From Saxidomus purpurata (Eukaryota; Mollusca; Bivalvia; Venerida; Veneridae), in contig JAFMSR010000010.1 of the NCBI GenBank assembly GCA_022818135.1, positions 8,056,208 to 8,120,207 of the forward strand: DNA of 64,000 nt. Reading direction: 5' to 3'. A program made the translations under genes and the position numbers. Position 1 is the first letter of the stretch. Every line of letters starts with the position of its first letter. Below the pieces are notes generated by a model. It was not told the origin of the DNA. It saw only the letters and a program-made list of their open reading frames with translations, and made no database searches. Positions 26,101 to 37,476 of this stretch are shown here, piece after piece.

Positions 26101-29100
26101 CTAGCTACCAACCTTGACTCTTTATGTGAGAAAGCTGATAGTTTTTTACAGAAAAGGTAGGGTCTAGACTAGTAGTACTGGTGTTCCCCAGAAACGATGG
26201 TTTAAGGTCAGTTGCCTGTCTGTAAATATAACTGTAATATTGTTGATGTGGGCGTTTATCCCCAAGAGGAAAAAACTATTATAATATTGGAAGTGACCAT
26301 TGTATCCATTACATATATTTTGTCAGTGTTTTACTAGGCAGTATTTATTAATTACATGTACTAGTAGGTGTAGCAAGCTTTTGATAAAAGTCTAAGCTCG
26401 GGATGTTGAGCTGCTGGGGTTAAGGTGTTTCCAGGTTGCTGTGGTTAACAAAAAAGGTCACAGTTACTGAAAATAAAAGGACAATACTTGATGTATAGCA
26501 TGCTAAGTTTAGACCTAGCCAATTTTCAGTTTATAGGGTCAAGGTCTGTGTGCCTTAACTGAAAATTGAAAGGTAAAATCCATTCAATGACTCGTGTAAG
26601 CTGTGAGATATGGCACTGAGACTTGTTGTGTGGAAAATGTACTTTAATATGGACTTGTAAATGTGTTCATATGAATACTAAAAACTGTTGTTTTTTTTCA
26701 GATGAATTCTACTATAATTACTATAGATACTACAGAACAAGGACAGCTCCGAAAGTAGATGTTAGAATTGTTATAGCTGTAACAATTACTGTCATCTCTG
26801 TTGTGCAGGTAAGTGCTGCATTGTCACTGCAGCTTATGTAGTTGTTTATGGAACACACAAGTAAATTATATCTCTTCTATATTGGTTTTCCCCTTGCCAT
26901 CTGTCTGTCCAATTTGTGTTGTTCTCTCTTCATAGCCAAAACTCCTTGTTGGATTTTCATCAAACTTTGTGGGAAGCATTGGTATGAAGTTGTTGTGCAT
27001 ATTACAATTTAAGTTCATATGATAAAAGTGCACGGTTGTTCAAGTTTTTGTCTGCTCATTGTTTAAGGCAAGTGTAGTTGAGCACATTATAACTTACGGG
27101 CCACTTGAGGGTTTGCTACCCCAGTGAGCTAAATCTTTGGGAGGGGCTCTCTCCTATCCCAGTGAGTTTCCGTAGGAAGGGATGGGAACAGAGGGAAAAC
27201 AAGTGTCCCCCCCCCCCCCCAAAAAAAACAAAAACAAAACAGTTAATAGTTATGGTAATTTTCAACCAAGATTATTTCGGACAGCTTGATTTTTAAAAAA
27301 GGCAAAGCTGATAACATTGACCAATTTCCATTATTTTTATATAATTAGAGAAAACTTTTAAAACAGCTTCTCGGAAAGCATTGCCCAGTTTGTTGCAATT
27401 ATTCTATACCATGAACTAAAATAATAATTGTCCTGTAAATATGGCATCACCTTGAGCTTGGAAGCATCTAAGAGCTATGCTATAGCTTTAGAGAGCAATG
27501 CAGGACATCAAAGTTCTTGTTCCAAGGACGTACTACAGAAATAGTGGATAACAAGTACACCTTGTCCAAGTAGGTTTATACAAATGTTGATGTTTAAGAG
27601 GCTCACAGGGAAGACTGGGCTCACCAAACTGTGTTGCCTCTATAAATAAAGTCATTATTATTATCATTGTTATGTATTTTCAGTATTATGGAGCTTGGGC
27701 CAATTACCGAGCAGCAATTAGCTATCTCTGTAAGGAACAAAAGTACAGATACAAGGCTCAGGTCATTGCCAAAGAGGAAAAACTACTTCCTGTTGCCAAG
27801 AGGAAAGAATCAGGAAGGAAATCAAAGGTATTTGTGGGTCATAACGTCATTGATTTGATCATACAAAAACATGACATGTCTACATCAATTTAGTCTTCAT
27901 TTATTTTTATAGATCCAATTTTGTGATTTGTTTTACCATACAGTTTGTTTTACCATACTTTTTATGGCCCCTTAGGGTGGGCATATAGTAGCTGCATTGT
28001 TCATCTGTGTGTTTGTCAGTGTGCATCTGCAAGTTAGTGGCCTGGCTTAACTTATACCGCCATGGACCAATTTTCAAATGACCACACAGTTGTTGTCTGT
28101 ATGTCATGCATCAAACACAGGGGCAGCTTTCACAATTGTCAAGGCTGGATGTATGGCTGAAAACCTCTGAATTTTTATAGAGTGAGCATATGGACAAATA
28201 TTACTGTACATTGAAGGTTGTTATATAGTTGTTCTATGACTTTGATGCATGGCATCTTTGATAACCTTTTCTCATGACACAATTTTGACTGGTAGATAAA
28301 ATTAAAATTTTATGAAATTATTATCTAGAAACACTTGAGGCTTAATAGTAATTCATATTTCAATTTAGTGAAAGGAACTAAACTTGTGTTATTAACTGGA
28401 GTGTTTTTTAAATACACACATTATTTTGCAGTTCTTTAGCAAATTTATTCAAAGTGTCTTGGTGGGGTCCTGAAAATATGAGAGAAAAGTTGAAAATTGG
28501 TAACAAATATCTGTTAATATATTTGAAAATCTATTCAAAATCAATGTAAAACAAGTTGCGGAAGTACATGAAAAAAAAAGAGGGAAATCAGTGAAATTAG
28601 GCTAAAACTCTTTGAAAGTGCTGGCATTTTTTTGGTTCCACAAATGACAAAAAGACCCCAGACATTTTAGACTTTCAAATTTTGAAACTGACTGTTATTA
28701 TCCTAACACAACACTATAGAACAAACTTGCTTGGTTAAAGACACATTGAAAAATTCCTTTGAACGTGTTCTAGAAATGCATTTTTATTCCCTTAGAGTGC
28801 CAAAAACACAGACTTTTCAGTAATTGCCCCTTGACACCCCAATGGTGGCCTATAGGGGCCCCACCATCCCCCCATCCCCCTTTTGTATTTTTTTTCTCCA
28901 CAAGTCTGCCTAATCACACCCCTTTTAACCATGCTGTCTGTTAAAAAAAATGCCGTCCATACTATTGAAAAAATAGCAATCAATTAGAGTTGATAATGTT
29001 ATCTTATTTTGTGATAAAGCGTGTTCCTAGAACCTCTGTATTGAACATTCTATTTTGTGCCATTGTCCAGGATTCTATAGGACTCATTTTGCAAAATAAT

Positions 29101-32100
29101 CCTTGTGTGTATTACCCTATTGTCTTGTTTATTGACATTGTAATGGTGGTACAAGATGTCAATAAATGTAATTATATTAAGTAAACATGAGTAGTTAAAG
29201 CAGAATAATTTTTTGTAAATAAATGTTAAGAGTGAGATGTTCAATTTATTTATAATACAAAATTTGCATTATTTGACTTCTACTGTTCTTGCAAACCAGC
29301 GTGGTATGTGAGTGCTTTTAATCTTCTGATAGAATGTCTTTTTAAATACAAAAATTATGCATGGTTGTTTGAAGTCCCACAATCACATTTACAAATAGCT
29401 CTTGTTTTTATCAAGAACAATGTCTTACTGACAGAAATGACCTTTTTTGTACCAAAAACATTCTTAACTTTTCTTTTGGAATAGATGACTACATGTTAGA
29501 AACATAGTGTAGTATTTTTTCAATGATATTGCAAAAAATAAGAAAGGCTTCATAGCAACTCTTTTTCTTGAAGATACAACTTAAATACTAAAGAAAAGCA
29601 TAAGTCAACATTACTGTTTTTGATTTCTTGTTATCCATGGTTCGCACAGGCCTTGAAAAGTACTTGAATTTGATGCCAAGTACTTGAAAAGTACTTGAAT
29701 TCTGTGCTGAGAAAAAGTCCTTGAAAAGTACTTAAATTTGAAAAAAAACTAGTGAATTTCTTTAAATAGTCATTGAATTGGTATGTTCCGCATAAAAAAA
29801 CTTCCAAAATAATTGTACCATGCCTTAAAATGACAAGAAAACAGTCTGTATATTTTTCTGTATTAGTCTATCGAACCTGCTCGCATGTGATGTATCAACT
29901 ACGTACCGGATTCGGGAATTTAGACACGCTTGCTTCCGGAGTGATTTCCCTTTACCAAAAGTCATGGTCACGGAAAATTTGTGAAATTTAGCCGAAATAC
30001 AGAACAGAACATCTCTTTTATTGTCTCAATACATGTACACACATGCAAATACGAGGCATTTACAACAGACAATATGATATATTAAGAGGCTACTATATAT
30101 TAACACATTGTAGGTGCAGTATATACCATATAAACCATCAATATTGTTCTCATATTTCAATAAATACATGATAGTCAAACATTATATTAATGACAATAAT
30201 CGGCAAATATAGATATTACATTCTAACTAATTTTCTCATCAACATTGCTCACGAATGATAGTTATAAAGCATGGAAAAAAGATTTTATGGGGAACAAACA
30301 CAAGTGTACTTGCATTGTGTTGGATAAACTTATAAACATATCGCATTATGGGCGAAAGTGCGTTGAAGAGTCATCAGCGGGAAGAAAAGTACTTGAATTT
30401 TGTCTCAGAACTTCTGTATGAACAATGTTATCGTAATATAATCAATTACAGGCCTGAAACTTGATGTAACATTTTCGATTACTTTTTATTCAATTGGTAT
30501 TTCAAAGTCATTTTTTTTTATTAACAGTAAGTTTAGTAATTTGTAATAGTGTATTTGGATATATATTTACGTAGAAATAAATATTGTTTAAACAAAATTT
30601 AAAAAAATAAATAACAAACTGAAAATATTCCCATAGAAATACTAACAAGTTAATTAATGTTTTATAGTGTTATTGATCTGCCTGTTACAGTTCACAATTT
30701 GACACAATGAAAATGTTAGCACCTTATTTATATAATTATGCTTTCATTTTTTTCATACACTTCTTTTCAAGGTCATAATAAAAGAACTATCAGGTTTTAA
30801 ACCATGTTCAGTTTCATGAAATGTTATCGGAGATGTGCTCAGTATATTTTGTGATATTGTAATATTTTTGGTAGATCATAAAAGTTTTCAAAAGATAGAG
30901 TATAATATGAAAAGTTACAAACTTTCTGCATTCAGTCAACCTAGTGCTAGTCTGATGAAACTGTATGATTCTAAATTTATGATTTTACATAATACTATCA
31001 TTTATAAAGGAAATTTCTCAGTTTGAAATAAGTTTTTAATGTATTTAAAAACAAGCTATCGAATTTTATCATCATGTAATCATGATAACTTTAGCCACAG
31101 TAATCAAAAGTATTAGATTACACAGCCAAATGAAAGTAATCGATTACATAAAATCATGTAATCAATTAGTAATTAATAACCTTATTGTTTTTTGCAAAAG
31201 GAATAAAAGACATATTCAAGCCTTTAACAAGAATATAATTCTAGGTATGTTATGTTGCAGGAAGAAATAAAAGAGGAGGAAGAAGCCATTATTAAACAAA
31301 TTATTGAAGATAACATGGATATAAGGTTAGACTGATATTTTTTTATGATTTTGTAAATGTCTTATCTGGATGGTAATGTCTGTATACTATTTGATGCTGA
31401 TAGATTTCTAGAATGGGCATGTCCTTACCATTTGGACAGTACCATTCATTATTCAAAGGGGTGCTATCGGTTAATATTTACTGACTGACTAGTATAGAGT
31501 GTCGATCATGATCAGTTTACAGGGATGTACAGTCTGAGTATTGCATACACGTCATAAAGGCTGCATCATTTCCAACTAGCAGTTGGATACAGAGCAGATG
31601 TTTTGGTAAAGTGACCGTTCAGTTTCAGATATTCAGTGATATTTGTTTTGAATTGTGAAAGTTAACAAGAGAACCATAGATGCATGAATTTAGCACAACT
31701 GTGTTAAATGTTTGAACCAAATTTTGTATTGATCTATTTTGTGGTATGAAAGTAAGAAAACTGATTATCCATGTGATATACAAACTCAATGCTTGTTTTA
31801 TTGTTTCAGAGGAGGTTATAGAAAACCCTCTTACACTGATGTATTGTGGATTCAACTAGCTTTTAGCCCTTACTACCTGTTTATGTATGTAAAATGGTTT
31901 ACAAGATGGATATGGAAGTTTAAGATAAAAGGGGAAGAATATGGTGAAGAGGAAAAATTATATCTTATACGAAAATATCTTAAACTTAATTCTGGCCAGT
32001 TTGATGTAAGTATTTTTACTTTGTTTAGCACCGTTGAGATTGGAAAGTACATGTACCTATAAGACTGTACAACTTGCAAAATACTTGCTGAATTATATCT

Positions 32101-33297
32101 GACACACTGCTCTTACATAGGTATCAGGAAGTTTATATACAGATTTCTGGCTGGATATTTGATGAATACAGGTTGCTACTGTAGATAAAGAATTGTGAAT
32201 ATAAGCTAGAATTAACTGCCCATTCCATTCAGTTTTTACAGGGTGTGAAATATGTGCTGCCTCTCTTGGACTCAAACTCAAGACCCTTCCCTTACTGGAC
32301 AGACAGGGTTGAAACGCTTTCCAGACTGGGCTATCTGGCCACTTGCACAATGTTATGTTCTCCCCAATTTTGAACAAATCTTTAATTGTAACAGTGATTA
32401 CACCTACAAGTCCATAAATAAAGGCTAACAGAAACATATTGATAAAATTTGAAGGTCTTGAAATCAATGAAATCAATTAACTTTGTGTCATTACCAAAAT
32501 CTTACTGGTCAAGGGTTTACAGAAAATATGTTTGTGTATTATAGGCTTTAGAAGAGGAGGAAAGGGAGAAATATTTACACAAGGAACTGTGGATAAAATC
32601 AAAGTTTGTTGTAAGTTTACTTTTTTTAGTTCTTATCTATAGCATATAGGATAATTTGAAACTTATATTCTATAGCAGTGAAGGAGCTGAAACATGAAAG
32701 AGATTTTGCAAGGCCTTTAGACTTGAGGATATCTTTGTAGAGATATTTATTGAAACAGCGATTGTTCCAGTACAGCTGTATTATTATCCTTATAAACAAC
32801 ATCAGGACATTCCACTTAATTTAATATCTTACATAAAGTTGAGATCAGTTGAGCAGCTGGTATTGTTGGCTTCCGGCATGGATTCTTCATTCACAATCCG
32901 ATGCCCTTTTTACAAGCACTATGCCTTCAAAACTTGGTCTTGGTACACATGTTGATAAATTATATTTTCTTTTGAAAGTAAGCTGTCTGTGTTACTGTCA
33001 TTTACATCTTGATCACATTTTTGTTCACCTTTGTCACAAAGTGAAAATATATTTAATACCCAATTTATATTCAAACGTTGTTGTACTACTGTGTAAATAC
33101 CAGGTCAGTTCAGTGGTCCTCTAGAAACTGTTAGTACATGTATATATGTATATAATGTACTATTTGTGCATCAGATATGGAAGAAGGAACAAGATGAAGA
33201 AATGAAAAGCAAATTAGCTGAGAGTGCAAGATATAAAAGTTACAGACGGTACATGAAGAAAGGTGGTGCGGGACAAATGACGTTTGGACCAGAATAA
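17116..33297 (+). CDS. DNAJC25: DnaJ homolog subfamily C member 25 (11 exons, 335 aa)
   Basis: Exons: 17116-17221, 22774-22802, 23185-23250, 24740-24790, 25567-25621, 26702-26808, 27684-27827, 31261-31325, 31810-32005, 32545-32610, 33175-33297. All are GT-AG and phases agree throughout. Residues 1-20 form a signal peptide, followed by GLYCGMDNCYE. The J domain (about 31-98) carries the HPD triad at 60-62, which stimulates Hsp70 ATPase. A hydrophobic segment follows at about 123-143. After it come a charged coiled stretch, a second hydrophobic segment (about 216-238, with SPYYLFMYVKW) and a basic tail ending GQMTFGPE. This order and length match animal DNAJC25 (human about 360 aa). In that family the J domain is taken to face the ER lumen and recruit BiP-type Hsp70. 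Exon 2 is only 29 bases. Introns, up to 5.5 kb, carry many repeats. Confidence 0.95.
17842..19682. mobile_element. Possible hAT-like non-autonomous element (outer, DNAJC25 intron 1)
   Basis: The left end CAAGGGTTCCA pairs with the right end TGGAACCCCTA, and CGCTG flanks both sides (17837-17841 and 19683-19687). The interior has related blocks (ATGACCC..., TTTTGACC) near both ends. The 18892-19502 element appears inserted within it. Short termini and a 5-bp flank make this uncertain. Confidence 0.35.
18892..19502. mobile_element. hAT-like MITE with CAGTGTTCCCACTC termini
   Basis: A perfect 14-bp terminal inverted repeat, CAGTGTTCCCACTC at the left and its complement at the right, bounds about 611 bp. 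The CAGTG start is typical of hAT elements. Both flanks contain AGTCTT, but they are offset by one base, so the expected 8-bp duplication is not exact. No transposase is seen. Confidence 0.6.
20990..21380 (+). repeat. Dispersed repeat with two diverged internal copies
   Basis: GGATGGAATGTCA-CAAA-TGCTC followed by ATCCTTG-ATTGTCC occurs twice, about 150 bp apart (near 21136 and 21281). The wording is typical of bivalve interspersed repeats. The open frames on both strands here are repeat-derived. Confidence 0.5.
22440..22690 (+). repeat. Dispersed repeat, copy A (DNAJC25 intron 1)
   Basis: Shares GGATGGTATGTCTGTATA, GGCATGTCCTTACnnT-like blocks and TTCAAAGGGGTGCT with 31367-31580, in the same order and orientation. 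It is therefore a dispersed element with diverged copies in two introns of the same gene. Confidence 0.55.
24905..25065 (+). repeat. SINE-like repeat body, copy 1 (DNAJC25 intron 4)
   Basis: Contains CCTAGCTACCGACC, AGAAAGTTGATGGTTT, a CTGGT block, AACAATGGTAA and ATAACTGTAATACTGTTGAAATG. It aligns in order with the copy at 26020-26265. The tRNA-like head is not clear in this copy. Confidence 0.5.
25345..25505 (+). repeat. Dispersed repeat fragment (GGTCAAGGTCACAGTGACC type)
   Basis: Includes GTCAAGGTCACAGTGACCTC and ends CTTACGGGTCTCTTG, the usual tail style of bivalve AGCTCACC-type repeats. Bounds are approximate. Confidence 0.4.
25635..25790 (+). repeat. SINE-like repeat body, copy 2 (DNAJC25 intron 5)
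   Basis: Shares ATGTGAGAAAG, GGTACTAGT, TAGAACTGATGGTAAGGT and CTGCCCCCTGTAAAAATGAC with copies 1 and 3, in order and orientation. Confidence 0.5.
26015..26265 (+). repeat. tRNA-derived SINE-like repeat, copy 3 (DNAJC25 intron 5)
   Basis: The head looks tRNA-derived: a box-A-like TGTGTGGTTACAGTTGCTGACC is followed by a box-B-like GGGTTTGAGCC. The body matches copies 1 and 2. This is the most complete of the three copies within DNAJC25. Confidence 0.6.
26870..27015 (+). repeat. Dispersed repeat fragment (CATAGCCAAAACTCC...)
   Basis: CTGTCTGTCC is followed by AAACTCCTTGTTGGATTTTCATCAAACTTTG, an order shared with the bivalve repeats near 33838 and 37500. Bounds are approximate. Confidence 0.4.
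29636..30425. mobile_element. Possible hAT-like non-autonomous element (DNAJC25 intron 7)
   Basis: The termini CATGGTTCGCACAG and, reversed, ATTGTTCATACAG match at most positions. TGTTATC occurs immediately on both sides (29629-29635 and 30426-30432), consistent with a 7-8 bp target duplication. The left end carries repeated CTTGAAAAGTACTTGAATT units, and one unit recurs at the right end. No transposase is present. Confidence 0.5.
31367..31580 (+). repeat. Dispersed repeat, copy B (DNAJC25 intron 8)
   Basis: A diverged copy of 22440-22690, sharing GATGGTAATGTCTGTATA, GGGCATGTCCTTACC and CAAAGGGGTGCT. It also contains TCATGATCAG, as in the minisatellite at 35558. Confidence 0.55.
32215..32350 (-). 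repeat. tRNA-derived SINE-like repeat (minus strand, DNAJC25 intron 9)
   Basis: On the minus strand a box-A-like TAGCCCAGTCTGGAAAGCG and a box-B-like GAGTTTGAGTCC are spaced as in a tRNA promoter. The rest is degenerate. Confidence 0.45.
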
Positions 33298-33352
33298 TGT
33301 TATTGTATACTAATATTGTAAACAAAATATGTTCCTTGCTGATACTCTGTTA

Positions 33353-33358
33353 AATAAA
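33353..33358 (+). promoter_or_regulatory. Probable polyadenylation signal of DNAJC25
   Basis: AATAAA lies 56 bases after the stop codon. A second one lies at 33589-33594 and could be used alternatively. Confidence 0.55.
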
Positions 33359-33837
33359 ATAGTGATATACATCATGGGAAATACTGATATTTCCATGTAC
33401 AGACACTGCTGATGTCTCGAGATGAAGGAGTTTTGTTTTTGAAGAGAAAATGACAGCAGATCAATTTGAAATCAGCTGATACTGTAGATTGTTATGTGAG
33501 GTCAGAAAGGAAGGAAGAAAGCTTACAATTAGATCTGAATCTTTAGCTGTTTTATTGTTGATTTACAAGATGTTTGAACATTTCCTAAAATAAAATCAGT
33601 ACTCCACCATTATAGCCAACTACTAAGATTAGATAAACCTTGACACATATCACAATCCTAGTGAAATGATTATGGAGATTTGATGTAGATTTTGTATTGT
33701 TTATACTTGGAGAAGAATCAGTAACATGATCTGCAAAATATGCACTCTAAACTTTACTTTCAATTTCATTTGTTGAAGTTAATGGAAATGTTCATTTATT
33801 GTATGTCTCTGAAATATCATGTGCAGGTTAGATGGTT

Positions 33838-34095
33838 TTCTTAGCTCATCTGGCACCAAGTGCCATTGTGAGCTATAAGGACCACTCATTGTCCGGCATA
33901 CATTGTCCTTCTGTCCACCATGACTTCTACTGTGAAACCACTCAGCCAGTGTTGATGAAACTTGGTAGGGAAGTTCCTTGTGTGAAGCTCTATAAAAGCT
34001 GTACAAAGAACTCTCTTACAGAGGTCTGGTTTACTATGGCATTAAATACGAAAAACATCAGAAATGTTGAAAAATGGCTTTGTGCTTCATTCTTT
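33838..34095 (+). repeat. Bivalve AGCTCA-type dispersed repeat, diverged copy
   Basis: Starts CTTAGCTCATCTGGCACC and continues GTGAGCTATAAGGACC, CATTGTCCG and GATGAAACTTGG. It matches the order of the 37477 copy, including AAGCTnTAnnAAAG. Open frames on both strands are repeat-derived. Confidence 0.6.
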
Positions 34096-34859
34096 ATGTA
34101 ATAATCAGTTTGCTTCTATATTTATAGCTGTTGAAAGGCTTTGCTACAAAATGTGATGAAAATCTTCCAACTGCAGAACAAAATGTTTTTGAATGCATGA
34201 TTGGATCTGTGTTTGCTATAAGTTAGTGTTTTTCTGTAGACACATGTGTGTATAATCTTAGTCTACTATCTCACACACAAATAAATATATAATCATACAT
34301 AATCTTTTAACAAAGTTGAATTCCTCAGTAATAGTAAAGTTACTGGGGATTGTGGTTTGTTTTGGTGAAAGATTAACATATGTTTCATTGAGTGAGCACC
34401 AAAAGTATTAGTCTGGCTTACGGCAAAGTCACGAACAAAAGTAATTACTTTTTGTGCTCACACAGTGTACTCAAACTTTCATGTAAACTACTTTGTTCTG
34501 TAAGTTAAATTGATGCTCAGATTGCTTGGGTCAATGTCTTGATTTGAGATACCTATCTCAAGGAGGATTAAAAGAGTGGTTAAAGTGAGATTAAAATGTT
34601 CTAAATAATATCTTGATAGACTCACATAGAGATTATTTGGAAATATTCTTTTGCTGCATTACTGTAGTTAGCATGTAGAAAAGCATGAAATAGAAATTCT
34701 TTAAAGTTTTCAATAATTCTAGTCATCTATTGTATAGCAATCTGTAATATGTGTGTTTCTTTTTACTCTGTATCTGGTATATTATGTTAATCTTCATAGT
34801 TATAATTATGTTTTACATGTATGTTGAATACCCATCAACAACTATAAAACACAAGCATT

Positions 34860-34976
34860 ATCAGGGTTTACGGTGTCTCTAAATGTAAAACTTTTTTTAT
34901 CAGGGTTTAAGGTGTCTCTAAATGTAAAACTTTTTTTTATCAGGGTTTAAGGTGTCTCTAAATGTAAAACTTTTTT
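34860..34976 (+). repeat. Minisatellite, about 39-bp unit, left part
   Basis: Three units of TATCAGGGTTTAAGGTGTCTC + TAAATGTAAAACTTTTTT. Two further units lie at 36020-36085, on the far side of the inserted element. Confidence 0.85.
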
Positions 34977-36019
34977 AGCTCACCTGAGCTGGCTCAGGGT
35001 GAGCTATTAGGATCGATGAATGTCCGTCGGACGTCGTCCGTCGGACGTCGTCCGTCCACATTTAGTTCGTTAACACTCTAGTGGTCACATTTTTTCCTCA
35101 GTTGTCACGAAACTTGGTCAGGATGTTTGTCCCAGTAATTACTCGGACGAGTTCGAATATGGGTCATGTGGGGTCAAAAACTAGGTCACAGAGCCCAAAA
35201 ATAGAAAAATCTTGTTAAGGCTCTAGAGGCTACTGTTTCAGTCCAAATATCCTGGCAATTTGTCAGAAAGGTTGTTTCTATGATTTCTAGCTCAAGTTTT
35301 AATATGGGTCACCTGGGGTCAAAAACTAGGTCACACAGCCCAAATATGGAAAAACCTTGTTAACACTCTAGAGGTTACATTTTCAGCCCAAATATCCTGG
35401 AAATTTGTCAGAAAGGTTGTTAAGTTGATTTCTAGCCCAAGTTCGAATATGGGTCATCTGGGGTCAAAAACTAGGTCACAGCCCAAATATGGAAAAACCT
35501 TGTTAACACTCTAGATGTTACATTTTCAGCCCAGATATCCTTGAAATTTGTCAGAAAGTGCAGATCATGATCAGACAGCAAAATAATGAAAGTGCAGATC
35601 ATGATCAGACAGCTAAATTATGAAAGTGCAGATCATGATCAGACAGCTAAATAATGCATAGCAAACAGTGCAGATCATGATCAGACAGCAAAAAATAAAA
35701 AGCTGACAGTGCAGATCATGACCAGCCAACATACAATGAATAGCTTACAGTGCAGATCATGATCAGACAGCAAAATAATGAGGCCTAGAGCTTAGATATT
35801 CAGCATGTGGCAATAATTGACTCTCTACCAAGATTGTTCAAATCCTGACCTCAGGGTCAAAATTAACCCTGCCTGTGGGGGGGGGGGGTCTTTTACATAG
35901 GCTTATTAAGAGGATATCATGAGCCAAAGGTAAAAATTGATCCTTTCTGCTATTAATAACCTTTTTATTTTTGCCAATGGTAGACAGGTGAGCGATACAG
36001 GGCCATCATGGCCCTCTTG
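34977..36019 (+). mobile_element. AGCTCACCTGAGC-type bivalve repeat element
   Basis: Starts AGCTCACCTGAGCTGG and ends CATCATGGCCCTCTTG. The interior has repeated GTCGGACGTCGTCC and three tandem segments with GGGTCA-TGGGGTCAAAAACTAGG. A minisatellite (35558-35782) lies inside. T runs flank both sides. This type is abundant in bivalve genomes, but its transposition mechanism is not evident from the sequence. Confidence 0.7.
35558..35782 (+). repeat. Minisatellite GTGCAGATCATGATCAGACAG, six copies
   Basis: Six near-identical cores are separated by variable AT-rich linkers of about 12-25 bp. The core contains the palindrome ATCATGAT. Linkers are neither uniform in length nor unique, so it is not a CRISPR array. 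Confidence 0.9.
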
Positions 36020-36085
36020 TTTTATCAGGGTTTAAGGTGTCTCTAAATGTAAAGCATTTTTATCAGGGTTTTACGTGTCTCTAAG
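36020..36085 (+). repeat. Minisatellite, about 39-bp unit, right part
   Basis: Continues the array of 34860-34976 with two more diverged units after the element at 34977-36019. Confidence 0.75.
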
Positions 36086-36589
36086 TAGCTTTTCAATGGT
36101 ATATCTGCAGGCTTTCTAGTAATCCGCGTTTTTTCTACTTTGCAAAACAAGTTCCTAGTAATTCAGGGTGAGAATCATCAACAGATATGCGGATTTCCGC
36201 TTAGTATTTTACTTTTTCCATCACAAAAGTACAAGGTACAAGTGCTTCTTTAAATTGTGAGTAGTTTTCCCAGAAAAAGACAGAGGTTGTTTGATTGACA
36301 AGCTCCTATGCGTAAAATATGGTTTGGTTTACCTGATGCATAGTAAGATTTCTACAGTTAAAAATATCTGGACTTGCAGGTTGTGATATTGGGTATGTTA
36401 TTTCATGCATTCACAGGCTTTATATGTGGAATCTTCTGCACTTTGTTCTCCTTCTCAGCAGTTGGTTGTCTGTTTCATCTTTATTTTCGGCTTTTGTTAT
36501 GATGAAGGTCATTTAACAGCTGATCAGTTCTGATACTTTTGAGAATTTTGGTACATTGTCCGATGTGATGTCTAGATGAACTGTGCATT

Positions 36590-36960
36590 TTGTCAGCACT
36601 TCTCATAAATAGCAAAGGGATTTTAGTGGTCAGTACCAAGACTAGTGGTGTATACTGTCAAGAAAATTTATTTGGGTCAAGGTCACAATACTGGTTTTTC
36701 TTGTCAGCTCATCTTATAAACAGCTGGATGGATTTCAATGAAATGTGGCACAAGTGATCAGTGCCAAGCCTAGTTAAGCATATTATCAGGAAAAAATACT
36801 AGTAATTTGGTCAAGGTCACAATAACAAAATAATAGGATCTTCTTTCATAAATGGCTGGAGGTATTTCACTGAAACTAAGCGAAGTGGTCAGTACTCGGC
36901 ATCTGTACTTGGTCATGATCATGTTACTCAAAATTGAATTTCCTTTTGAGAACATTTTCT
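36590..36960 (+). repeat. Dispersed repeat fragment (GGTCAAGGTCACAAT type)
   Basis: Repeated units hold GTGGTCAGTACCAAG, TCAAGGTCACAATA and ATGGATTTCAATGAAA, typical of the internal part of bivalve dispersed repeats. No coding potential. Confidence 0.45.
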
Positions 36961-37476
36961 CCTTGTAACGTGTATGAATATGTTTTTTGCAGAAAAAAAC
37001 AGCATCTAGTTATATTACAATATTAAGGTCTTATCAATTTAATCATTTAGATGCAAATGTAGTAAAGCTTAAAGTAGTTGCAAATATTAAAAATTCCTAA
37101 ATGTAAGTGTAGTAACAACTAGTTTCACTCACAGGTAGACTTGTTTACAAAGGCACTTATTAAATGACCCACCAATTTCGTTTTATCGTGTTTAACTTTA
37201 AAAGTATCAGTATAAGCTTTGCATAATGGAAAGATCTCTTTCTATTAGCTGAACTTTCCACATTGATGTAAGCATACTGGGATATTAACACTTCAATCTA
37301 AATGGTTATTTCTTGAAAGAAATAAAATGCAGCTTACATCTGTGTGAAATTGCAGCTATTGTTGACATATTTAAAAGTTCATACAAATAAAAAAGTACTA
37401 AATAATTGTTGTGTTCAATTTATTGTGTTCAGTTTTGTCCACCAAATTTCCTTAACAAAGACTAGGCTACAACAGC

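Noticed and set aside
35558..35782. CRISPR-like alternation of a 21-bp repeat and spacers
   Set aside because: Spacers are short, uneven and mostly variants of the same AT-rich text, and the setting is a eukaryotic repeat element with no cas genes.
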